19,017 nt of DNA from an uncultured Alistipes sp. (GCA_910586375.1 CAJUIE010000020.1:1-19017), one strand, 5' to 3'; counted from the stretch's first letter, positions 1 through 8,056 are shown. Numbers and translations: made by a program. The notes: generated by a model from the sequence alone, not told the origin.

Positions 1-379
1 GGGGCTTGCCCTCCTCCTCGGCGTAGAAACGCAGGTTTTCGAGCAGCAGCACCTCTCCGGGCTTCAGATTCTTAGCCATTTCAGCGGCCTTGTCGCCCAT
101 GCAGTCGCCGGCGAACATGACCTTCGTACCGAGGTTTTTCTCTATGGCCGACACGATTTGTTCCAGCGAATATTTGGGATCGGGGTTCTTTTTGGGACGT
201 CCCATATGCGACATCAGAATCACCGAGCCGCCTGCGGCCAGCACCTTCTTGATCGTCGGCACGGCCGCACGGATGCGGGTGTCGTCGGTCACATGGCCCT
301 CGGCATCGAGGGGCACATTGAAGTCTACGCGGATGAGGGCGCGCTTGCCTTTGAAATCGTAGTTGTCGATCGAAATCAT
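1..379 (-). CDS. pgk: Phosphoglycerate kinase, N-terminal part (cut by window edge)
   Basis: Pgk transfers phosphate between 1,3-bisphosphoglycerate and ADP in cytoplasmic glycolysis. The minus strand opens with ATG at 379 and reads MISIDNYDFKGKRALIRVDF, then NVPLD; the first 126 residues lie in the window. Family hallmarks are RVDFNVP (residues about 17-23), SHMGRPKK (about 57-64) and ENLRFYAEEEGK (about 114-125), the substrate-binding N-domain motifs. The stop and the nucleotide-binding C-domain lie left of the window. A -7 promoter element sits about 55 nt upstream, so pgk may be transcribed separately from the patatin gene that ends 72 bp upstream. The identification is secure; only the extent is unknown. 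Confidence 0.97.
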   Translation of the reverse strand, partial: MISIDNYDFKGKRALIRVDFNVPLDAEGHVTDDTRIRAAVPTIKKVLAAGGSVILMSHMGRPKKNPDPKYSLEQIVSAIEKNLGTKVMFAGDCMGDKAAEMAKNLKPGEVLLLENLRFYAEEEGKP

Positions 380-433
380 AGAGGTTTGATTTTGAATTAT
401 TTCGTTAAGTGCTTTTCTCGGTTGGAAACGCCG

Positions 434-441
434 CAAATTTA
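434..441 (-). promoter_or_regulatory. Candidate -7 promoter element for pgk
   Basis: On the minus strand TAAATTTG matches the Bacteroidetes -7 consensus TAnnTTTG and lies about 55 nt before the pgk ATG, in an AT-rich spacer that contrasts with the GC-rich genes. No TTG is found at the expected 19-21 nt upstream, so the -33 half is weak or absent. Confidence 0.45.
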
Positions 442-451
442 ATAAAAATTT

Positions 452-2785
452 TCAATAAAACGTTCCTCGGGGGGCGAAAATTGCGTGACCGAAATTGAAG
501 GTCAGATACATGTTCTTCCAGCCGCTGAAGTCGTACTTGGTCAGCGCCAGGCTTACGGGACCCAGCGGCGTATGGTAGACCAGCGACGCTTCGGTAATGG
601 AGTGCCCATGTTCGTCTGTCCGGCCCGGGGTGGTGGGGAAGCCGTGTTTTGAGCGGAACAAGGCATAAAATCCCAGACGGAAGAAGAAGTTGGATGTCAG
701 GTCGAAGGTGGGCATGACGCCCGCTGCGGCGAACTTATTGGCCCGGAAATCGGGCATGTAAATCATCTGCGCATGGGGCACGGGGGCATAAACGGGCATG
801 GACAGCAGCGTAGCTCCTGCTGTCGTGAAGCGCGGGTGGTTGGTGCAGACCGCGTCGAAGTTCAGACCCAGCGAGAACCACCGGCAAGCGGGCATATCGA
901 AGTAGGCATCCCACGAAAGCCGTGTGCCGAACCACTGGCGTGTCGTGCTACCTACAGGGCGGTCTGCCCCGGCAGGCTCGTAGCGGTCGCGTCCGGTTAC
1001 ATAGATTGCCGAGAACTCCAGAGCCGATCCCCGCCGTGGGTAGATCGCCTTGTCGAGGGTATTGCGCTCGGCTTCGATCATCATGCCTACAAACGGAAAG
1101 CGTGTGCGGTCAGTGCCGGCCGCTGCGGGTTGTTCGGTATTGTAGCTATAGCTGGCTCGGCCGCCATTGGCCCTCAGTGTCAACATACTGCGTCGCGTGA
1201 GTGGCATTCCGGCGCCCACTGAGAGGAAGTTGTCGCTGTTCTTGACCGGCTGCGTGTTGTCGACTTCGGTCAGGTGGCCGAAGGCCCCGTGGCGGAAGTT
1301 CCGTGCGGCGAAGACGTAGGAGAAGTCGATCAGGAGGGGGCGCCGCAGGTAAAAGTCGGTGCGCCCGCCTATCTGGCCCCATGTGTAGAGGGGTCCGAGG
1401 TAGAGGTCGATGCCCGCCTGCTGCTCTACACGTCCGACGCGTTTGTAGGTCAGGCCGAGATAAGCCTGGTTGAAGGGGGTCGATGAGACGTTGCCGCCTG
1501 CCGTGAGCCGGAAGTCGGGCTTGCTGCTCAGCCGGGCCCGAAACGAATAGCGCTGGCGGAGCGAGTCATAGTGTACTTCGGGGAAGTCCATCGTAAAGTC
1601 GCCGTCGGCCAGTTCGCCGAAGAGGTTGTCGCGTAGTTCGCCGAACTTCATTTGTCGCTGTACACCGGGTGTGTGCCGGTCGACCAGCACGAAGTTGCGG
1701 ATGTAAGAGAGCTGCGCCGACGAAAGCCCTTCGAAGCGGTAGTCGTCGAAGAGCAGCGGCGGGCACGTCTGGCGGAAGCGTTCGCGCCGGGTGGCATACT
1801 CTGCGGGTGAGCAACGGGCGGTGATCTGTTCCAGAATCTGCGGCAGGGCCTCCCGGGCATCGGCATAGCCCGCATCCATGATGGCGTCGGCCTGGTCGAA
1901 GTCGAGCATTCCGACCTCTATGCCGCGGCGGATCGTCACGCTCCGCTCCTCAGGCAATGTGTAGTCGGTCTCCTGCATGGCCAGCATAAAGGCTTGATCC
2001 AGGAGGTTGCTCTTCTCGGTGGGCGGGGCGTTGCCGCTGGTGCAGATCGACCCGATGATCAGCGCGGGCCGGAACACCTCATCCAGAGAGCGCCACGGGA
2101 AGTTATCGAAGATACCACCGTCGTAGAGCAGCATCGAATCTTTCTTCATGGGCTTGAATACCAGAGGAATGGACATCGACGAGCGAACTGCTTCGGCCAG
2201 GTCGCCCTGGCGGATGACCACCTTTTGGCGGTGGTTCATATCGCTGGCTACGCACAGGAAGGGCACCATCAGGTGGTCGAAGTCGCCTTTTGCGGCGGCG
2301 GTCGCCGGGGCGAACAGTTCCGTGAAGGCCATGTCGATCTGGGTCGAGGCGATCAGGTTGGTGGGCACCCGGAGCTTGCGTTTGGGGTCGGTCAGATCGA
2401 AACGCAGGCTGAGCATCGAGGGTGTGCGGCTCTTCTGCCGGCAGTAGGACATGTAACGTACGGGGTCGATACGTCCCGAGACCCACTCCCTGACAACGCC
2501 CGAGTCGACAATGGCCCGCATTTCGGCTGGCGAATACCCGGCTGCGTACATTGCTGCGACGATCGAGCCCATCGAGGTGCCCGCGACATAGTCGATCGGC
2601 ACGCCGGCCTCTTCCAGGGCCTCTAAGACGCCGATGTGGTAAAGCCCTTTGGCACCACCGCCACTCATGACGACACCCACCCCGCGGCGCGTAGTGTCGG
2701 CGCTGCGTTCTTGTGCCTGGGCGACGCCGCACAGGAGCTGTGCCGTCAACCAGACGGTCGTTATGCAACACACCAAACGATTCAT
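452..2785 (-). CDS. Secreted patatin-like phospholipase fused to Omp85-type outer-membrane barrel
   Basis: The 777-residue protein starts with a signal peptide (residues 1-24, ending VAQA). A patatin domain follows: oxyanion loop SGGGAKG at 41-47, nucleophile motif GTSMG with Ser71, and DGG with Asp222, so the Ser-Asp catalytic dyad is complete. The second half (from about residue 350) holds a short POTRA-like stretch and then many alternating aromatic/polar strands, ending in FNFGHAIFAPRGTFY, as in patatin-Omp85 proteins such as PlpD and FplA. I infer an outer-membrane-anchored or surface lipase acting on phospholipids. It starts 49 bp after the methyltransferase stop and is probably in the same operon as comEC. 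The patatin call is firm; the barrel call rests on strand pattern and length. Confidence 0.9.
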   Translation of the reverse strand: MNRLVCCITTVWLTAQLLCGVAQAQERSADTTRRGVGVVMSGGGAKGLYHIGVLEALEEAGVPIDYVAGTSMGSIVAAMYAAGYSPAEMRAIVDSGVVREWVSGRIDPVRYMSYCRQKSRTPSMLSLRFDLTDPKRKLRVPTNLIASTQIDMAFTELFAPATAAAKGDFDHLMVPFLCVASDMNHRQKVVIRQGDLAEAVRSSMSIPLVFKPMKKDSMLLYDGGIFDNFPWRSLDEVFRPALIIGSICTSGNAPPTEKSNLLDQAFMLAMQETDYTLPEERSVTIRRGIEVGMLDFDQADAIMDAGYADAREALPQILEQITARCSPAEYATRRERFRQTCPPLLFDDYRFEGLSSAQLSYIRNFVLVDRHTPGVQRQMKFGELRDNLFGELADGDFTMDFPEVHYDSLRQRYSFRARLSSKPDFRLTAGGNVSSTPFNQAYLGLTYKRVGRVEQQAGIDLYLGPLYTWGQIGGRTDFYLRRPLLIDFSYVFAARNFRHGAFGHLTEVDNTQPVKNSDNFLSVGAGMPLTRRSMLTLRANGGRASYSYNTEQPAAAGTDRTRFPFVGMMIEAERNTLDKAIYPRRGSALEFSAIYVTGRDRYEPAGADRPVGSTTRQWFGTRLSWDAYFDMPACRWFSLGLNFDAVCTNHPRFTTAGATLLSMPVYAPVPHAQMIYMPDFRANKFAAAGVMPTFDLTSNFFFRLGFYALFRSKHGFPTTPGRTDEHGHSITEASLVYHTPLGPVSLALTKYDFSGWKNMYLTFNFGHAIFAPRGTFY

Positions 2786-2834
2786 GTCGATAAGTTTTTT
2801 ATGTCTGTTTGCCGGAATCGGCCGACCCGCGCCC

Positions 2835-3995
2835 TCATTTCAGCCAGATCGTCCAGCTGGTGCCGTCGATTTTCGTGAAGGCTATCCGGAGGTCATCGCC
2901 CGCATGGAGCCCTGTACGGCGCATGATCTCCTCGGTCGGCAGCGGAAAGTCTCGCTTGATGATTGTGACGCCCCTGCCGTGCAGCACGCGTTTCAGACCG
3001 CGGGGATCGTAGGGTTCGATCCGTTCGATGGCGAAAACCTTGCCGATTGCCTCCCGGGGTTCTTCTGCTGCGAATCCGAAGCCGTTGTCGCTCCAGATAT
3101 GGGCCATGCCCGTCAGGTGGAGGCGAGCCAGTCGTGCTTTCTGCAACGCCACGTCGGGCACTACGAGCCAGTGGTAGCCCGCCGCCCCGAAGTGTCCGGG
3201 GTGCGGGGGTGGGGGTGTGTCGGCCGGAATCGTGAAGCTGCGTTTGCCGCTGTGGCTGTTCAGGGCCGTGGCCGTAATCTCCGGACCCGAGCCGTCGTCG
3301 TGGATCATTACTTCCTTACACTCTCCGTTCAGCGATACGACCTCTACCCGCGCTTTAGGGAAGAGGCGAAAGGCTTCGTCCACGTCAAAAAGCGGTGAAT
3401 TTTTTAGACAGAGACGCTTTGTTACCCGCTGGATGAGGGGCCGCAGCGCTGGAATAGGGGGCGAGCAATCCTCCAGTTTTACCAACTTGCGGCCCTCGGC
3501 AGATCGTCGGTCGGGGTCGGCATACACCCAGTCGAAATGCTCCCTGGTCTGAGCCAGAAAGTTTTCTGCCGACATCGCCACAACATCGATATTTTTTGCG
3601 CCCAACCTCCGGAAGTTTTCGCGGGCCACGGTGGCCAGCACTTCGTCGCGTTCGAGCGTCACCACGCGGCGGAAACGGCGCGATAGGAAAAGGGTGTCGA
3701 CTCCCAGGCCGCACGTAAGATCCAGCACTGCCTCGCCTTCGATCTGCTTGTGGGCGGCGCATGCCTCGCTCGATGCCTGCTCGAAGGCTCGTGGAGGCAG
3801 GATGCACTGCGCTGCGGCGTAGGAAGGGAGCTTCCCGGCAGCGCGGGCAAGGTATTTCACTTGCGTGGCCACGAGCCGGGCGCAGGGAACGTGCCTGTCG
3901 AGTGCTACCTCCTCGGGATTTCGTCCCCGGGCGGCAGCTATGGCCTGCTGCACCTCGTCGGTGAGCAGGAGGGCATATTCGTCGGCGGTTATCAC
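2835..3995 (-). CDS. PG_1098-type class I SAM methyltransferase with THUMP-like C-terminal domain
   Basis: I chose the GTG at 3995, which overlaps the comEC TGA as GTGA and gives 386 residues starting MITADEYALL. An in-frame ATG at 4034 would add 13 residues. An N-terminal helical region (1-80) is followed by a Rossmann methyltransferase core: motif I VLDLTCGLGVDT (90-101), acidic loop VVTLERDE (111-118), and motif IV YADPDRR (158-164). The C-terminal third resembles the PG_1098 ferredoxin-like and THUMP-like domains common in Bacteroidales, ending KIDGTSWTIWLK. The family is thought to modify RNA, but the substrate is not known to me. Overlap with comEC implies translational coupling. The class is secure; the substrate is open. 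Confidence 0.88.
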   Translation of the reverse strand: MITADEYALLLTDEVQQAIAAARGRNPEEVALDRHVPCARLVATQVKYLARAAGKLPSYAAAQCILPPRAFEQASSEACAAHKQIEGEAVLDLTCGLGVDTLFLSRRFRRVVTLERDEVLATVARENFRRLGAKNIDVVAMSAENFLAQTREHFDWVYADPDRRSAEGRKLVKLEDCSPPIPALRPLIQRVTKRLCLKNSPLFDVDEAFRLFPKARVEVVSLNGECKEVMIHDDGSGPEITATALNSHSGKRSFTIPADTPPPPHPGHFGAAGYHWLVVPDVALQKARLARLHLTGMAHIWSDNGFGFAAEEPREAIGKVFAIERIEPYDPRGLKRVLHGRGVTIIKRDFPLPTEEIMRRTGLHAGDDLRIAFTKIDGTSWTIWLK

Positions 3996-5467
3996 GAAGG
4001 CAAATGTACGCTTTTTTTCGGTTTGCGGCACCATGCGGTGGCCGTAAGGAGAATGAACAGCAGGTAAATCGCCGCTGTCGCTCTGTCTGAAAGCGTATAT
4101 TCGACGGTGCTGCAGGGGGTCGACGCGGTGAGGCGGGCCAGGGTGTTGAGCGCTTCGGCAGCCCCTTCGGCGATGGGCCGAAGCGCGAAGGCTGAGACTG
4201 GCAGGAGCAAAACCATTATGCCGCCCGTGACGACGACACCGGCCAGCGGAATGACGATTGGGTTGAGCAGCACTCCCGCCACCGGGACGATGCCGAAGGT
4301 GTGTGACACGAGGGGTGCCGTGGCTGCTGAGGCGCAAAGACCGATGCAGAGAGCCCCGATCGCTGCGTCGGGCAGCTTGTAGCCCGTTCGGAGCTGCCGG
4401 CAGAGGGGCACGCCCCATGCCAGAATTGCCGCCACAGCCACGAACGAGAGCTGAAAACCTATATCGCCAATCCATGCGGGGTGCCACAGCAGCATTCCGA
4501 ATGCCGCGGCGGCCAGTGCATTCATCCCGACGTACTCTGATCCCGAGGCCAGAGCTCCTTGCAGCAGGGTACACATCACGGCGGCCCTTACGGCGCTGGG
4601 CGTGAATCCGGTGGCTGCGACGTAGAGCCATACAACCACCACGGCCAGCAGGTTGCGCAACAGATGCCCCCGGTGCAGCAGCGTCAGCAGATGGAGCGCG
4701 AGGTTGACCACCAGAAAGACGATGCCCGTGTGGAGCCCCGATACGGCCAGCAGGTGCGACGTTCCGCTGTGGGCATAGGCAGTGCGTAGTTCGGGAGCGA
4801 TGCCACTGCGGTCGGCCACGGTCATGGCCCGGACCACGGCGCCTGCGTCGTTCTTGAATCCTGCTTTGCGGAGCCGTTCGGCCGCGCTTCGGTGCAGCCC
4901 GATGTGTCTGGCCTCTCTGCGTTCGAGAATGCGCCGCTGTGAGAGGTAGAGTACGCCTGCATAGCCGCGACGGATCATCAAACGACGGTAGCTTTCGGGA
5001 CCCCGCAAGGGGTGCAGCGTCGCTGTGCAGCAGAGCCGTTCGCCGCCACTAAGGGGCGTGCGCGAGTCGCTTCTTACGATTATGCGGTCATCTGCGGGAT
5101 GCCAGCTCCCGTCGGCGGGGTTGCGCCACGCTGTAACGATTGCGTTGGCTGTCGTGTAATGTTCCCGGGAGGAGGGGATGCCATCGATGTCTATCTCCCA
5201 CAGACATTCCACCTGCTGCGGCACGCTTCGTCGGGGTGTGTGGAGCTCGCCTGCACCGAATCCGGCTACGAAGAGCAGCGTGAACAACGCTGCCGGGGAA
5301 CGCAGCAGCAGAGCTATAATTCCGCATACCGAAAAAGCCCCGGCCAGAAACCACAGAGGCAGCGTGCTGTATTCCGCCGCGACGATTCCTGCGGCCAGCG
5401 GCACCAATAGCTTCAGCATGGGCATCCGGTCGAGGCGTTCGTGCAGCAGGGCCAGGTCGTAGTTCAC
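3992..5467 (-). CDS. comEC: ComEC/Rec2-type DNA-uptake channel protein, short form
   Basis: ComEC forms the inner-membrane channel for single-stranded DNA entry in transformation. This 491-residue protein has N-terminal membrane segments (about 18-75), a soluble DUF4131-like region (80-195), then the competence domain with its signature SHLLAVSGLHTGI (237-249) and many further membrane helices to the C-terminus. It stops after the competence domain and lacks the metallo-beta-lactamase-like nuclease domain of longer ComEC proteins; short forms are common in Bacteroidetes. The start is GTG (an in-frame TAA lies two codons upstream), so no earlier start exists. It overlaps the next gene by four bases (GTGA). 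Confidence 0.92.
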   Translation of the reverse strand: MNYDLALLHERLDRMPMLKLLVPLAAGIVAAEYSTLPLWFLAGAFSVCGIIALLLRSPAALFTLLFVAGFGAGELHTPRRSVPQQVECLWEIDIDGIPSSREHYTTANAIVTAWRNPADGSWHPADDRIIVRSDSRTPLSGGERLCCTATLHPLRGPESYRRLMIRRGYAGVLYLSQRRILERREARHIGLHRSAAERLRKAGFKNDAGAVVRAMTVADRSGIAPELRTAYAHSGTSHLLAVSGLHTGIVFLVVNLALHLLTLLHRGHLLRNLLAVVVVWLYVAATGFTPSAVRAAVMCTLLQGALASGSEYVGMNALAAAAFGMLLWHPAWIGDIGFQLSFVAVAAILAWGVPLCRQLRTGYKLPDAAIGALCIGLCASAATAPLVSHTFGIVPVAGVLLNPIVIPLAGVVVTGGIMVLLLPVSAFALRPIAEGAAEALNTLARLTASTPCSTVEYTLSDRATAAIYLLFILLTATAWCRKPKKSVHLPS

Positions 5468-5493
5468 GATTTACAGTTTTTTGTCGGGGTCGA

Positions 5494-5607
5494 CGCCCGT
5501 TTACGCGGGCCGTAGCCAGCGATGGCGACGCAAGAATTGCGAGCCTTCGCAGCCGGGGGCACGGCTCGCACCGGCTCTGTCGGAGCCGGAACTTTTTCGA
5601 AAAAAGT
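5494..5607. repeat. Cluster of inverted repeats in the comEC-XRE spacer
   Basis: The 144-bp spacer 5468-5611 holds no gene but at least four inverted repeats: GCCCG/CGGGC (5495-5499 with 5506-5510), TGCGAGCC/GGCTCGCA (5538-5545 with 5563-5570, 8 bp perfect), CCGGCTC/GAGCCGG (5571-5577 with 5583-5589, 7 bp perfect, 5-nt loop) and ACTTTTT/AAAAAGT (5591-5597 with 5601-5607). On the minus strand these follow the XRE stop and could end its transcript, although a clean U-tract after a GC stem is missing in that direction. Read on plus, the CCGGCTC hairpin is followed by AACTTTTT, a weak terminator shape with no plus-strand gene to serve. Confidence 0.6.
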
Positions 5608-5611
5608 CTCG

Positions 5612-5848
5612 CTACTCCTTCGGCGGGTAGTCGAGCGGTGCGAAGAACTCGGCGAGGGTCAGGCCGTAGAAGCGGCAGAATATGGCGATGGAGTTGATCG
5701 AGGGGGTGTAACGTCCCGATTCGAAATGGGGAATATCCAGTTTGGTGTTCTCCATGACATATTCCTGGGAGTGGCCGTGCTCATGGCGAAGCCGCTTCAT
5801 GCGGTCGACGATCGTGCGGTTGAGTATTTCGTCGCGTCTTTGTTTCAT
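5612..5848 (-). CDS. Small XRE/Cro-C1-type helix-turn-helix regulator
   Basis: The 78-residue protein starts at ATG 5848 (MKQRRDEILN). An in-frame TTG at 5857 would add three residues but is a poor start. The HTH reads RMKRLRHEHGHSQEYVMEN, then TKLDIPHFESGRYTPSINS, the typical helix 2-turn-helix 3 layout (S..YV....L....FESGR), followed by IAIFCRFYGLTLAEFF, the usual last helix of the XRE fold. It consists of little beyond a DNA-binding domain, as in phage repressors and small host regulators. It lies last in the phage-derived island, behind a strong hairpin, so it may be transcribed on its own. Two palindromes around its start are candidate operators. Confidence 0.88.
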   Translation of the reverse strand: MKQRRDEILNRTIVDRMKRLRHEHGHSQEYVMENTKLDIPHFESGRYTPSINSIAIFCRFYGLTLAEFFAPLDYPPKE

Positions 5849-5860
5849 TTGACGCAAATG
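5846..5860. promoter_or_regulatory. Inverted repeat over the XRE start codon, candidate operator
   Basis: CATTTG-ACG-CAAATG is a perfect 6-bp inverted repeat with a 3-bp centre. It covers the XRE ATG (5848-5846). A third CATTTG half-site lies at 5876-5881. Position and symmetry suit autorepression by a dimeric HTH protein; this is inference. Confidence 0.4.
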
Positions 5861-5885
5861 AATGAATCTTTACCGCATTTGATAC

Positions 5886-5899
5886 TGGTGCATGCACCA
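5886..5899. promoter_or_regulatory. 14-bp perfect palindrome upstream of the XRE gene
   Basis: TGGTGCATGCACCA is self-complementary over 14 bp, about 38 bp upstream of the XRE start codon and just past the hairpin ending the preceding gene. It is a candidate binding site for the XRE protein or another dimeric regulator. Confidence 0.4.
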
Positions 5900-5906
5900 T
5901 AAACAG

Positions 5907-5937
5907 CCCGCACGCCGGAATTTCTCCGACATGCGGG
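5907..5937 (-). terminator. Hairpin after the P5-like gene, probable terminator
   Basis: On the minus strand the 31-nt element begins 6 nt after the P5-like stop and folds into a 14-bp stem (outer CCCGCA with TGCGGG, inner CGGA with TCCG, a few G-U pairs) closed by an AAA loop. Downstream is CTGTTTATG, a weak U-run, so termination may be partial. It marks the likely 3' end of the phage-derived operon before the XRE gene. Confidence 0.55.
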
Positions 5938-5943
5938 TTCGTT

Positions 5944-6342
5944 TTACCGAAACAGTTCCCAACCGCGCTCCACGTCGGCCATCGAGGCGTCGACGCCGTT
6001 TTCTACACGTGATATGGCCGCTGCTATGGCTGTCATCGTTTGTCGGCAGCGGGTGTCGATCTTCTCGTCAGGGCCTATGCCTGTGCGATTGCACACGGCG
6101 CGGATATAGCAGTCGGTGCGGTTCTCCGACGGAGGGGCCCAGCGGGTAATCATCCCCGCGATGGTGTCGAGCCCGTGCCGCGTACGATAGGTATCGAGCA
6201 GCACGAAAATGGCTCGGTAACCCCAGGCCATCGTTTCGAACTGCTTGAATGCCGGGTCACGGGAGGGCTGTACTTCGCCCCGGTAGCGTACGCCCGAGCG
6301 CCGGATGTTGCCCGGGTTGCGGTTAGCGAGTCCTCGTGCCAT
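5944..6342 (-). CDS. Phage structural protein P5-like / putative muralytic protein
   Basis: This 132-residue protein starts at ATG 6342 (MARGLANRNPGNIRRSG). The family hallmarks are the N-terminal NRNPGNIR, then FKQFETMAWGYRAIFVLL (33-49), LDTIAGMITRWAPPSENRT (58-76) and YIRAVCNRTGIG (79-90). Proteins of this pattern are commonly annotated structural protein P5 in phages and prophages and are suspected cell-wall-acting enzymes. I cannot point to proven catalytic residues. There is no signal peptide. It overlaps the DUF6712-like gene by 20 nt, which ties it to the capsid genes upstream. Family recognition is good; the function is uncertain. Confidence 0.75.
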   Translation of the reverse strand: MARGLANRNPGNIRRSGVRYRGEVQPSRDPAFKQFETMAWGYRAIFVLLDTYRTRHGLDTIAGMITRWAPPSENRTDCYIRAVCNRTGIGPDEKIDTRCRQTMTAIAAAISRVENGVDASMADVERGWELFR

Positions 6343-6811
6343 GACCGTCAAGCAGGATGCCGCCTGCGACTGTCCGGCGGGCGAGGATGTCGTTATCGGG
6401 ATCATAGAGCGGGAACTCCTTCGTATGGGTGCGCAGGTACTCTGAGACGCGGTGCAGCAACGTGCGGGCCTCCTGCAACAGCTGCGTGCGCAGATTGCGG
6501 AGCGCCTCGGTGCTGGCCGGCTGGCCGCAGACGGTTTTGGGTGCGGCAGTTCCGCAGCGGTCGGTGTGGATATCGAGGCGGGGTTGCAGAGCTGCGCGTG
6601 TGAAGAGTGCTGTGGGGGCTGCCAGATAGTCGTCGCGCAGAGCTGCGTGATCGCCGTTAAGCAGCGCTTCGTGGAGCTCGCGACCGATGACGGGCACGAT
6701 CCATCGCTCTTCGGCGGCGGCGATGTCGATTTCGGAGACCGACGACGGCGGAATCGCTCCATCGGGAAAAGCCAGCTCGACGACCCGAACCGGAGAAATG
6801 AGTGTTTTCAT
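6323..6811 (-). CDS. DUF6712-like phage protein, candidate head-tail connector
   Basis: The protein has 162 residues and starts at ATG 6811, one base after the portal stop. It is mostly helical, with SVSEIDIAAAEERWIVPVIG (24-43) followed by RELHEALL, then a central ALRNLRTQLLQEARTLLHR, and ends near LYDPDNDILARRTVAGG. This resembles Bacteroidetes phage proteins (DUF6712 as I recall it) next to capsid genes, whose size and fold type fit a head-tail connector. That role is inferred from position beside the portal, not from a catalytic motif. It overlaps the P5-like gene by 20 nt, so the two are likely translationally coupled. Confidence 0.6.
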   Translation of the reverse strand: MKTLISPVRVVELAFPDGAIPPSSVSEIDIAAAEERWIVPVIGRELHEALLNGDHAALRDDYLAAPTALFTRAALQPRLDIHTDRCGTAAPKTVCGQPASTEALRNLRTQLLQEARTLLHRVSEYLRTHTKEFPLYDPDNDILARRTVAGGILLDGHGTRTR

Positions 6812-6812
6812 A

Positions 6813-8042
6813 TCAATCGATGCTTCGGATGTTGTACTTGGTGATCTCCGACAGGAAAGCTTGCTGCTTCGGGTCTTCGGGGTCGTAGTCGAGACCGTCG
6901 GCCTTGCGGGCCTCCCAGACCTTCATGTAGATGGGTTTCGAGCGCGTCGGTGGACGGTTGACGATTTCGAGCGACGAAGCATCGAGGTTCAGCACCGAGG
7001 CGATCACTTCGCGCATGGGTTCCAGCAACTCGGCCTGTTCGCCCAGGATTACGGTGTTGAGTGCCACCTCGTATTCGTGGAGGATGCGTTCGGCACTGAA
7101 TCCGCCTGAGTAGTCCAGCCCGCTCAGTGTGCGGAACCACGAATGCGCTACCACGATGTCGCCCACGGCCTGCTCATGCAGTGCCTGCCAGTCGCCCTCG
7201 TTCTGCGAGGAGATGGGTATGAAGCGGGAGTTGTCTGTTTTGCCGTCGCCGTCGCGGATGACGAACATCACCTGACCGGGGTTGCCGGCGAACTTTTGCT
7301 CGGCCAGTCGCACGATACGATCGGCCTCGGCCTCGCTGTCTACGGCTGAGTCGAGCATCAGCACGCCCGAAAGCTGGAATGAGTTGTCCAGCCGCGAGAT
7401 GTTCCAGCGGTCGGTCTTGTAGGCTATGGCCGAGACGTTGAATCCCGCGATGTAAGGCGGTACGCCGTAATGGGAGAACATAGGCTCGTAGTCCTTGTAG
7501 TGGACTATGGCGCGCAGCGTTCCGTCATCCTGTTTCTCGAAGGCGGGGTAGAGGGGCAGCGTACGCGCTTCGGAGGGGTTGAAGGTGGTCCAGTCGTGGT
7601 GCAGCAGGATGTGCTTTTCGTCGCGGGCTATGCGGCAGCGCGAGGCGTCCTGATGCCAGAAGGCCAGAAAGGTGTGCTTTTCATCGGTGGCGATCTCCAG
7701 AAAAGCATTGCCGAAAAGGGCTTTGTCGAAGGCCAGCTTGTTGACCACCTGACGGAGGCTCTCTCCCTGACCATTCACCCGGTCGATGAAGCTCCTGAGG
7801 CGGGGCGTACGCTCCTCGTCGCAGACAAATCCCTTGCCCGAGATGTAGTCGGCCTTGTCGTTGATGATGCGGCGGTGGGTGGTTGAACGTCGGGCCATCA
7901 GGGCCAGGGCGCAGGGGAATAGGTTATCGTCGCCCCAGCGCCAGAATTTGTCGCTCTCGACACGACCACGGCCCAGTGCCACAAAGGGCTGCGTGCGGTT
8001 GGTGATCCCCACGGCCGTGCGGTATCTTTTTTTCTTGTTCAT
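6813..8042 (-). CDS. Phage portal protein
   Basis: Portal proteins form the dodecameric ring through which DNA enters and leaves a phage head. The chosen start, ATG 8042, gives 409 residues; the reading frame stays open further upstream but that part would run through the spacer into the capsid gene. Features seen: KFWRWGDDNLFPCALALM (32-49), RRIINDKADYISGKGFV (57-73), FDKALFGNAFLEI (105-117, the usual portal core motif), LDNSFQLSGVLMLDSAV mid-protein, and SAERILHEYEVALNTVILGE near the C-terminus. The order of elements fits HK97/PBSX-type portals of Bacteroidetes phages. The gene follows a terminator and hairpin-rich spacer after the capsid gene and abuts the connector-like gene. Confidence 0.87.
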   Translation of the reverse strand: MNKKKRYRTAVGITNRTQPFVALGRGRVESDKFWRWGDDNLFPCALALMARRSTTHRRIINDKADYISGKGFVCDEERTPRLRSFIDRVNGQGESLRQVVNKLAFDKALFGNAFLEIATDEKHTFLAFWHQDASRCRIARDEKHILLHHDWTTFNPSEARTLPLYPAFEKQDDGTLRAIVHYKDYEPMFSHYGVPPYIAGFNVSAIAYKTDRWNISRLDNSFQLSGVLMLDSAVDSEAEADRIVRLAEQKFAGNPGQVMFVIRDGDGKTDNSRFIPISSQNEGDWQALHEQAVGDIVVAHSWFRTLSGLDYSGGFSAERILHEYEVALNTVILGEQAELLEPMREVIASVLNLDASSLEIVNRPPTRSKPIYMKVWEARKADGLDYDPEDPKQQAFLSEITKYNIRSID

Positions 8043-8056
8043 TTTGGGTTCTTGAG

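Noticed and set aside
2649..3398. 249-residue plus-strand reading frame across the patatin-methyltransferase junction
   Set aside because: It is antisense to both genes and lacks any motif.
4001..4008. TACATTTG on minus just before the methyltransferase start
   Set aside because: It matches TAnnTTTG but lies only 5 nt from the GTG inside comEC coding sequence and lacks a TTG upstream; probably chance.
3996..4631. N-terminal extension of the methyltransferase frame into comEC
   Set aside because: The extension is Arg/His/Ser-rich and is the comEC sequence read in another frame; known relatives start near the GTG at 3995.
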